8,764 nucleotides of DNA from an uncultured Azospirillum sp. (GTDB lineage: Bacteria > Pseudomonadota > Alphaproteobacteria > RF32 > CAG-239), in NCBI GenBank assembly GCA_902489675.1, contig CABUAP010000048.1, forward strand, positions 1-8,764, written 5' to 3'. Below the pieces are notes generated by a model. It did not search any database. It was not told where the DNA came from and was given only the letters and a program-made list of their open reading frames with translations. Below are positions 1-4,401 of the stretch, in pieces. Position numbers and translations under genes: made by a program. Numbering within the stretch: the stretch's first letter is position 1; each line of letters begins with the position of its first letter.

Positions 1-26
1 TTTCTTTAGATGTGGTTAAGATTTGC

Positions 27-55
27 TTGACTTTGTTCAGGGTTTGTAATAGCTT
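27..55 (+). promoter_or_regulatory. Weak candidate promoter upstream of the first gene
   Basis: TTGACT at 27-32 is followed after 17 bases by TAGCTT at 50-55. The -35 box is close to the sigma70 consensus, but the -10 box keeps only the first, second and last bases. It would give a leader of about 45 bases before the start at 108. The window begins only 26 bases upstream, so transcription could also enter from outside. Confidence 0.25.
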
Positions 56-107
56 GCGCTCTCATTGAGAATTATTACCCAAATTATTTAACTAAAATTC
101 AGAAAGT

Positions 108-482
108 ATGAAAAAAGTTTACCATGATCTGTTTGAAAATGCGCAGGATTGTTTAAAACAGTCTAAAGTTGCCGAAGTGTTGAACCGATTGATGACGGAA
201 TTGGAAATGAAACCGTTCGGCAAAGAAGGAGAAATTAAACTTTGTGCTCAACCGATTGATTCGGTGGAAATTACGGGCTATCGCCGCTTGGCCTTAAAAG
301 GAAACCGGCTGTATGTGTTGTTTGTCGATGTTGATACGGCGCAAGTATATGTGTTTGAACATACCGGTTATATCAACCGCGAATATTATTTCGGAATTCA
401 GGAACCGGTGATTTCGCGTGCGGCAATTTATGAAATGGATTCTGTAAATTTCTGCCTGATTCGTAAGCAAGTCTGGAAATAG
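108..482 (+). CDS. Hypothetical protein, 124 aa, unrecognised
   Basis: I do not recognise this protein. It starts at ATG 108 behind a purine-rich but weak ribosome site (AGAAAG at 101-106). No signal peptide or membrane segment is visible, so it is probably cytoplasmic. Residues 1-35 look helical and charged (KKVYHDLFENAQ, then VAEVLNRLMTELE). The rest looks like alternating short beta strands, with runs such as RLYVLFVDVD and AQVYVFEHTGY, and is rich in Tyr and aromatic residues. A small mixed alpha/beta fold is plausible. Codon use resembles the neighbouring genes, and a clear terminator sits 18 bases past the stop, so it appears to be a real gene forming its own unit or the last gene of one entering from the left. 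No function can be assigned from sequence alone. Confidence 0.75.
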   Translation: MKKVYHDLFENAQDCLKQSKVAEVLNRLMTELEMKPFGKEGEIKLCAQPIDSVEITGYRRLALKGNRLYVLFVDVDTAQVYVFEHTGYINREYYFGIQEPVISRAAIYEMDSVNFCLIRKQVWK

Positions 483-500
483 GGAAATCTAAAACAATTA

Positions 501-534
501 AAACAGCACAGAGAAAATCTGCTGCTGTTTTTTT
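501..534 (+). terminator. Rho-independent terminator after the first gene
   Basis: AAACAGCACAGA (501-512) pairs with TCTG-CTGCTGTTT (518-530, one bulged C at 522) around a GAAAA loop. The T run is at 528-534. The stem is moderately strong and lies 18 bases after the stop codon at 480-482. Confidence 0.8.
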
Positions 535-627
535 GTGCCAAACTTTGCGTTGGTTTGGAGAGAGAGGTTTTAGGTGAAAAACAGAGGAAACAATTATTTT
601 GTTTGAGAAAAGAATAAAAATTGAGGG

Positions 628-656
628 TTGACATTTTTGTCTAAAATTGATACCCT
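628..656 (+). promoter_or_regulatory. Sigma70-type promoter for the 711-1292 gene
   Basis: A perfect TTGACA at 628-633 is followed after exactly 17 bases by TACCCT at 651-656. The -10 box keeps T1, A2 and T6. Transcription would start near 663, leaving a leader of about 48 bases to the ATG at 711. Upstream lies an AT-rich inverted repeat, AAACAA (588-593) / TTGTTT (599-604), which may be incidental. Confidence 0.55.
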
Positions 657-710
657 GATAAAGGTTTTAAAATTATTAATCAATTGTTACACACTAAAAT
701 AAAAAACATC

Positions 711-1292
711 ATGATGAAATTCCAGAATTTTGAAGTTTTGTATGGCTCAGCCTGTGAAATTTTGGCTGCTGCCGGTGATAACTCCGTTGTTGCAATCGCC
801 GTAGCCAAACAGAAAAAAGTTTTACTGGCTCAGTTTGCGGCCAATTTTCCGCGCTCGCTTGCCGATGCCGAAGCTCACCCGAAGTTTGATATTTTGCAGT
901 TTATCAATATGCTGCTCAAATTTCCGGAAATACTGCAAGGACTCGGCGGAAAACTCTATTCTCTGCTGGACAGTTTTGAAAATGAAGGTGTTGATGTACC
1001 GGAGGAACTGAAGAGAATCTGCGAAAATCTGCGGGAAAAACCGAAAGAAATGTCCAAGGAAGAACAAGCGATGTCGGCGGCGTTGAGAAAAGCGTTTCCC
1101 GACAGCTTGCAAAAACTGCAGCAACTGCCGTTTGCCCGGGACAAAGTCATCGCTTTTCTGGTAGCATGGCCCGATACGGTTGACGGTTGCCGGCGGGAAT
1201 TCATCAATCTGATGGATGACCTGTGCCGCAATAAAATCGATCTGCCGGTCGAGTTGAAAAATCAGTGGCGAGGGATCGTTTTGCAACCGTGA
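711..1292 (+). CDS. Hypothetical helical protein with an internal duplicated domain, 193 aa
   Basis: I do not recognise the family. The frame is open from TTG 684, but I prefer ATG 711 (or ATG 714). Neither option has a good ribosome site. The protein appears all-helical, soluble and free of a signal peptide. With 711 as residue 1, residues 46-101 and 129-183 align with each other. Both begin FPxSL, and a stretch of 29 residues after a shared (F/W)P aligns without gaps, with identical G, L, D and a final DxPxELK signature (VDVPEELK / IDLPVELK). A charged linker rich in Lys and Glu lies between them. This argues for an ancient tandem duplication. The gene has its own consensus -35 promoter and a strong terminator, so it is probably monocistronic. 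Two small helical modules suggest a binding or adaptor role, but that is speculation. Confidence 0.75.
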   Translation: MMKFQNFEVLYGSACEILAAAGDNSVVAIAVAKQKKVLLAQFAANFPRSLADAEAHPKFDILQFINMLLKFPEILQGLGGKLYSLLDSFENEGVDVPEELKRICENLREKPKEMSKEEQAMSAALRKAFPDSLQKLQQLPFARDKVIAFLVAWPDTVDGCRREFINLMDDLCRNKIDLPVELKNQWRGIVLQP

Positions 1293-1315
1293 ATATCACG
1301 GAATGTTAGTTTTTT

Positions 1316-1342
1316 AAGAGCAGGGAAACCTGCTCTTTTTTT
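1316..1342 (+). terminator. Rho-independent terminator
   Basis: AAGAGCAGG (1316-1324) and CCTGCTCTT (1329-1337) form a perfect 9-bp stem closed by a GAAA tetraloop. The T run covers 1336-1342. It lies 23 bases after the preceding stop codon and is one of the clearest terminators in the window. Confidence 0.92.
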
Positions 1343-1407
1343 GTAATCAGAAAACTGCTAGATTGGCCAGTTCTGTTGAAAAAGCGCTTGTTGACGCCTT
1401 TTCGATA

Positions 1408-1420
1408 CAGCTCTGTTTGG
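1408..1420 (+). repeat. Direct repeat copy 1 (CAGCTCTGTTTGG)
   Basis: This 13-base word recurs exactly at 1581-1593, 173 bases downstream, inside the same gene-free spacer. Both copies are preceded by a TTCGA-containing stretch (TTCGATA before this copy; TTCGAAGACA further before the other). Confidence 0.6.
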
Positions 1421-1473
1421 AGCTGATTACGCTCAAAAGTGTGGAACGGTGTCTAACGACAACTTGATATTTG

Positions 1474-1492
1474 TCCCCCGTTAAAATGGGGA
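1474..1492 (+). repeat. GC-rich hairpin
   Basis: TCCCC (1474-1478) pairs with GGGGA (1488-1492) around a nine-base AT-rich loop. The stem can extend with T:A pairs past a bulged G at 1473. No T run follows directly, so it is not a standard terminator. Confidence 0.45.
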
Positions 1493-1516
1493 AAATAGTA
1501 AAGTATCAATACAGAA

Positions 1517-1546
1517 AACCCCTCGACAGGCCGGGGTTCCTCCGGC
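1517..1546 (+). repeat. Two overlapping, mutually exclusive hairpins
   Basis: AACCCC (1517-1522) can pair with GGGGTT (1533-1538). Alternatively GCCGG (1530-1534) can pair with CCGGC (1542-1546). The two stems compete for bases 1533-1534. A T run that would make either one a terminator is absent. Confidence 0.4.
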
Positions 1547-1563
1547 GGCTTGAAGTAATTCGA

Positions 1564-1577
1564 AGACAGTAGACAGT
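1564..1577 (+). repeat. Tandem heptamer AGACAGT x2
   Basis: AGACAGT occurs twice head to tail (1564-1570 and 1571-1577), a few bases before the second copy of the 13-base direct repeat. Short arrays like this commonly expand or contract by slippage. Confidence 0.5.
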
Positions 1578-1580
1578 TGG

Positions 1581-1593
1581 CAGCTCTGTTTGG
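1581..1593 (+). repeat. Direct repeat copy 2 (CAGCTCTGTTTGG)
   Basis: This is the exact second copy of the 13-base word at 1408-1420. The two copies bracket the hairpin-rich core of the spacer. Confidence 0.6.
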
Positions 1594-1663
1594 GAGAAAA
1601 TCTGCGGCCGGCAGGAGGGCAGAAATCGGTTTTATAAACGGAAATTCAAATTAAAACGATAGT

Positions 1664-1693
1664 TTGACAAACGATTGGGAAAAAAGTTTTATT
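1664..1693 (+). promoter_or_regulatory. Candidate pal promoter
   Basis: A perfect TTGACA at 1664-1669 is followed after 18 bases by TTTTAT at 1688-1693, in sequence that turns strongly AT-rich. The -35 lies inside an 11-base perfect inverted repeat, GTTTG-A-CAAAC (1662-1672). A start near 1700 would give an AT-rich leader of about 100 bases before the pal ATG at 1798. Weaker -10-like words occur closer to the gene, so the exact start site is uncertain. Confidence 0.4.
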
Positions 1694-1786
1694 TTTTTTG
1701 CTTTTTGATGTTTTTGTTATTGAAATATAAACTATTATTGCTTAAGTTAATTTTTGTATTAGTTATTTAATAAATGAAACCCATAT

Positions 1787-1790
1787 GGAG
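1787..1790 (+). promoter_or_regulatory. Ribosome binding site that fixes the pal start
   Basis: GGAG at 1787-1790 sits seven bases before ATG 1798. The upstream in-frame ATG at 1774 has no such site and would put a charged WRKK segment ahead of the lipoprotein signal. The start at 1798 is therefore preferred. Confidence 0.85.
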
Positions 1791-1797
1791 AAAAAAA

Positions 1798-2262
1798 ATG
1801 AAAAAACTTTTAGGTTTGTTCTGTGTCGTAGCTTTAATGTCCGCTTGTTCGTCGACCGGTTCTAACGGCGGTCTGTTTGGCGGCAGCGAATGCGATTCCA
1901 GAGATGCCCGCAGCTTTATGGCTAATGCCGAAGACAGAATCTTCTTTGCTTTTGACAGCTCTTCTTTGAGCGACAATGCTAAAGAAATTCTGGACACTCA
2001 GGTTAAATGGCTGAAGAAGCATGAAAATGTTAACGTCGTTGTTCAAGGTTACTGCGACGAAAGAGGTACCAGAGAATACAACTTGGCTTTGGGTGAACGC
2101 CGCGCCAGCGCTGTCAGAGATTATCTGATTACTTCGGGTATTGCCGCTGACAGAGTTTCTACCATTTCTTACGGTAAAGAAAGACCGGCAGTTCTCGGCA
2201 ACAACGAAGCTGCTTGGGCTCAGAATCGTCGTGCCGTAACTGTTGTTAAAGCCGGCAACTAA
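1798..2262 (+). CDS. pal: Pal, peptidoglycan-associated outer-membrane lipoprotein
   Basis: Pal anchors the outer membrane to peptidoglycan and works with TolQRAB and CpoB during cell constriction. The 154-aa product begins with a short lipoprotein signal (two lysines, a hydrophobic core, lipobox MSAC) whose Cys17 would be lipidated and become the mature N-terminus. A short Ser/Gly-rich tether of about 15 residues follows. The OmpA-like peptidoglycan-binding domain covers about residues 47-152, with FDSSSLSDNAKEIL and the diagnostic DERGTREYNLALGERRA (87-103), which carries the Asp and Arg that hold diaminopimelate in this family. Residue 85 is Tyr where many Pal proteins have His (GHxDERGT). 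Arginine is read mainly by AGA (7 of 12), unlike the CGN-rich neighbours, which may reflect high expression. No tolB lies upstream. The gene has its own terminator and is probably transcribed alone. Confidence 0.96.
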   Translation: MKKLLGLFCVVALMSACSSTGSNGGLFGGSECDSRDARSFMANAEDRIFFAFDSSSLSDNAKEILDTQVKWLKKHENVNVVVQGYCDERGTREYNLALGERRASAVRDYLITSGIAADRVSTISYGKERPAVLGNNEAAWAQNRRAVTVVKAGN

Positions 2263-2294
2263 TTCTATCGGTTTGACAGTAAGCTTACAACTGT

Positions 2295-2328
2295 AAAAGG
2301 AGGCGTCCTTCGGGATACCTCCTTTTTT
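2295..2328 (+). terminator. Strong terminator after pal
   Basis: AAAAGGAGG (2295-2303) pairs with CCTCCTTTT (2318-2326). The stem continues inside through GTCC/GGAT (one G-T pair) to a UUCG tetraloop at 2309-2312, and the T run ends at 2328. It separates pal from cpoB transcription. Confidence 0.93.
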
Positions 2329-2338
2329 CGCTTGTGGT

Positions 2339-2367
2339 TTGGCAAAAATTGCCCTATATCTTATAAA
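2339..2367 (+). promoter_or_regulatory. Promoter for cpoB-tilS
   Basis: TTGGCA (2339-2344) and TATAAA (2362-2367) are each one base from the sigma70 consensus and are spaced by exactly 17 bases. The start site would be near 2374, about 22 bases before the cpoB ATG. An inverted repeat GGCAA-AAA-TTGCC (2341-2353) overlaps the -35 box and could be an operator. Confidence 0.7.
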
Positions 2368-2395
2368 AAACAACTATATGTACGAAAGGTGGCAA

Positions 2396-3226
2396 ATGAA
2401 AAATCAATATCGGATTTGGGCCGGTGCGCTGGCCGCAGTATTCTTTTATAGCATGCCCGCGGCGGCGCAGGATGTGACCGTGATTATGCAGGAACTGGCA
2501 GATGTCAGAGAAGATTTGAAGATTTTGCAGCGGCAGATGTATAATGACGGGGGATCCGATCTGGTTGCAACCGTTGGTCAGCTGGATGAATTGATCCGTT
2601 CAACCGCAGGGCGTTTGGATGAGTTGGATCATAAAATTAAACAACTGGATGAAAAAATTGATTTGATCAATAAGGATATTGATGTGCGGATGAAGCTGCT
2701 GGAAGGCAAAAAAATTACCGGCAGTGGTGGTGGAACCGTTGATAATTCGTCTAAATTTGCTGCGCCGGTTGCTCAAAACGCACCGCAGTCGATTGTCGGA
2801 GGCAGTATCAGCAACGGGGATTTGAAGCCGATCAGAAAACCGACGGCGGCCGAAATTTATCAGCAAGGACTCGAAGCTTTGAAAGCTTCTGATTTTGCCG
2901 CGGCGGAAGAAAACTTCAATACGGTTTTGAACAAATATTCTAAAGATAAATTGGCCGGTAATGCTCAGTACTGGCTGGGCGAAACTTATTATGCGCGCAA
3001 GGATTACAGCCGGGCGGCAGTGGCTTTTGCCAAAGGATATCAGGGATATAAAAACAGTCCCAAAGGTGCCGACAGTTTGTTGAAACTGGGGATGTCGATG
3101 CAGGAACTGGGGAAGAAAGAGGAGGCTTGCGCTGCTTTTCTCAGTTTGAAAACAGAGTTTCCGAAAGCAGAAAAAACACTTCAAAACAAGGCAACGGAAA
3201 GGGCTAAAAATCTGGGCTGCAAATAA
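2396..3226 (+). CDS. cpoB: CpoB/YbgF, periplasmic Tol-Pal partner with TPR repeats
   Basis: CpoB (YbgF) is a periplasmic protein that couples Tol-Pal action to septal peptidoglycan synthesis. I use ATG 2396 (276 aa) because AAGGTGG lies just upstream (2386-2392). The in-frame ATG at 2378 and the further upstream TTG lack such a site. A Sec signal peptide (about residues 1-24) ends at AAA|QD. Residues about 30-103 form a heptad-rich coiled coil (REDLKILQRQM, then DELDHKIKQLDEKIDL), the trimerising segment of the family. A Gly/Ser/Ala/Pro linker covers about 106-147. Residues about 152-272 carry the TPR-type repeats typical of the tol-pal YbgF family, including NAQYWLGETYYARKDYSRAA and SLLKLGMSMQELGKKEEA. 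The stop TAA overlaps the tilS ATG by one base, so the two are translationally coupled. Confidence 0.94.
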   Translation: MKNQYRIWAGALAAVFFYSMPAAAQDVTVIMQELADVREDLKILQRQMYNDGGSDLVATVGQLDELIRSTAGRLDELDHKIKQLDEKIDLINKDIDVRMKLLEGKKITGSGGGTVDNSSKFAAPVAQNAPQSIVGGSISNGDLKPIRKPTAAEIYQQGLEALKASDFAAAEENFNTVLNKYSKDKLAGNAQYWLGETYYARKDYSRAAVAFAKGYQGYKNSPKGADSLLKLGMSMQELGKKEEACAAFLSLKTEFPKAEKTLQNKATERAKNLGCK

Positions 3227-4332
3227 TGGATACAATGGCCGAAAAGTTTGCCGCCAAACTGCATGAGCTGGCTGCGAAATACGGTGCCGATTTCGAACAA
3301 ACCGCAGTCGCTGTTTCCGGCGGTGCGGACTCGTTGGCGCTGGCTTTTTTATTAAAAGAATTTCACCGAAAATATGGCGGAAGAGCTGTGGTACTGACGG
3401 TTAATCATCATTTGCGGCCGGAGGCGGATGCCGAGGCGGCGATGGTTGCCGAGTTGACGGCGCAATGGGGGCTGGAGCACCATGTACTGGATTGGTTTCC
3501 GGACGATGTCCGCAGCGGGGTGGAGGAAAAAGCACGGGCGGCACGTTATCGTTTACTGGAAAATTGGTGTGCGGAAAATGGTTTTCACTATTTGCTGACA
3601 GCTCACCATATGCAGGATCAGGCGGAAACTTTTTTGATGCGTTTGCAGCGGGGCAGTGGTGTTGACGGGTTGTCGGCAATGGCTGAAATGACCCCGCGCG
3701 GGCGGATTACGCTTGTTCGCCCGCTGCTTGAAACCGATCCTTTGGCGCTGCGGCAACTGTTAAAAGAAAAGGGTATCGTCTGGGCAGAAGATGCTTTGAA
3801 TGACTGCGATGATTTTTTGCGCGTGAGGATCCGCAAGTTTTTACCCGAGCTGGAGGCCAAAACCGGTATCGGAATGAAGCGATTGGCGGAAACGGCGCAT
3901 GTATTGCGTTTGACCAGAGAATATTTGGATGCGGAAACAAATACTTTTATCGATCGCCATGTCCGTTGCTTTGACGGTTTGGCGGTCAGTCTTTCTCCGG
4001 CGGCATTTTGCCGTCTGCATCCGGAAATCGGCCGGCGGGTTTTGGCGCGGTTGATTAAAGAGATCGGGGAACGCGACTACCCGCCCGAATATCGGGAATT
4101 GCAGCGACTGAACGGCAATTTGCAAAATCCGGCTTTTGCCGGTTGTACGCTCGGCGGCTGCGAAATACTTCCGTTTATGAAACGTTGGTGGATTGTCCGT
4201 GAAGGCGGGCGGCAGCAAAAAACAGCCCGCAAGGAATGGGATGATTTTGTCTGCCGTAATCCCCGGTATCGACAAGCCGTTATTCCGTATCCGCTGAAAT
4301 GTCTGTTGACGGAAAAGGGGATCAATGGTTAA
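3226..4332 (+). CDS. tilS: TilS, tRNA(Ile)-lysidine synthase
   Basis: TilS uses ATP and lysine to convert cytidine 34 of the CAU-anticodon tRNA-Ile to lysidine, so that it reads AUA instead of AUG. It acts in the cytoplasm and is normally essential. The 368-aa product has the PP-loop SGGADS (residues 31-36), the VNHHLRPEA segment (59-67), HHMQDQAET (127-135) with the downstream RGSG, and the family's NDCDDFLRVRIRKFLPEL stretch ending the ATP_bind_3 domain near residue 210. The C-terminal part is shorter than in E. coli TilS (about 430 aa), so the usual C-terminal tRNA-binding domain looks reduced. The start overlaps the cpoB stop by one base. A second ATG at 3235 is possible. No strong ribosome site is seen, in line with coupling to cpoB. 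Confidence 0.94.
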   Translation: MDTMAEKFAAKLHELAAKYGADFEQTAVAVSGGADSLALAFLLKEFHRKYGGRAVVLTVNHHLRPEADAEAAMVAELTAQWGLEHHVLDWFPDDVRSGVEEKARAARYRLLENWCAENGFHYLLTAHHMQDQAETFLMRLQRGSGVDGLSAMAEMTPRGRITLVRPLLETDPLALRQLLKEKGIVWAEDALNDCDDFLRVRIRKFLPELEAKTGIGMKRLAETAHVLRLTREYLDAETNTFIDRHVRCFDGLAVSLSPAAFCRLHPEIGRRVLARLIKEIGERDYPPEYRELQRLNGNLQNPAFAGCTLGGCEILPFMKRWWIVREGGRQQKTARKEWDDFVCRNPRYRQAVIPYPLKCLLTEKGING

Positions 4333-4338
4333 AGCCTA

Positions 4339-4367
4339 TTGTGTTTTGTGAATAAAAAAACTATATA
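4339..4367 (+). promoter_or_regulatory. Weak candidate promoter upstream of ftsH
   Basis: TTGTGT (4339-4344) and TATATA (4362-4367) are spaced by 17 bases in the short tilS-ftsH gap, about 35 bases before the start codon. I see no clear heat-shock (RpoH-type CTTG ... CCCAT) pattern. Read-through from cpoB-tilS is equally possible, because no terminator lies between tilS and ftsH. Confidence 0.35.
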
Positions 4368-4401
4368 TAGACAAGATTGATTACTGATTTAAGGAAAGAT
4401 G

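Larger units (their letters stand above)
1343..1660. other. Repeat- and hairpin-rich spacer without a credible gene
   Basis: No reading frame here has both useful length and a ribosome site, and no tRNA-like clover or familiar ncRNA signature is visible. The stretch contains a 13-base direct repeat (1408-1420 and 1581-1593), a tandem AGACAGT heptamer (1564-1577), and several GC-rich hairpins (1474-1492, 1517-1538, 1530-1546, and CTGC/GCAG around 1602-1614). The GC-rich patches stand out against the AT-rich leader that follows from 1661. It may be a decayed mobile or intergenic repeat element, or part of an untranslated RNA. Neither is proven. Confidence 0.5.

Noticed and set aside
684..710. 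TTG 684 as the start of the 193-aa protein
   Set aside because: No Shine-Dalgarno precedes it. Two ATG codons at 711 and 714 follow closely, and the protein-like sequence begins there. It cannot be fully excluded.
822..1286. Minus-strand frames antisense to the 711-1292 gene
   Set aside because: The sense frame has a consensus promoter, an internal domain duplication and a terminator in the right direction. The antisense product is rich in Phe, Arg and Gln without structure.
1377..1404. Hairpin AAAAAGCG...CGCCTTTT resembling a terminator
   Set aside because: The stem has an internal A-C mismatch and only three G-C pairs, and no gene ends nearby; a much better terminator lies at 1316-1342.
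1486..1572. Small basic open frame of 28 codons in the spacer (ATG 1486)
   Set aside because: It has no ribosome site, overlaps hairpins and repeats, and has no recognisable similarity. Chance is the simplest explanation.
1343..1660. Possible tRNA, SRP RNA or other known structural RNA in the gene-free spacer
   Set aside because: The TTCGA-like words are not flanked by the paired arms of a T-loop, and no conserved core of SRP RNA or RNase P RNA is visible.
1774..1797. Upstream ATG as the pal start
   Set aside because: It has no ribosome site and would add MKPIWRKK ahead of a complete lipoprotein signal. GGAG seven bases before ATG 1798 decides for the shorter form.
1834..2373. Minus-strand frame of 179 codons across pal
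   Set aside because: It is a shadow of pal that also runs through the pal terminator and the cpoB promoter.
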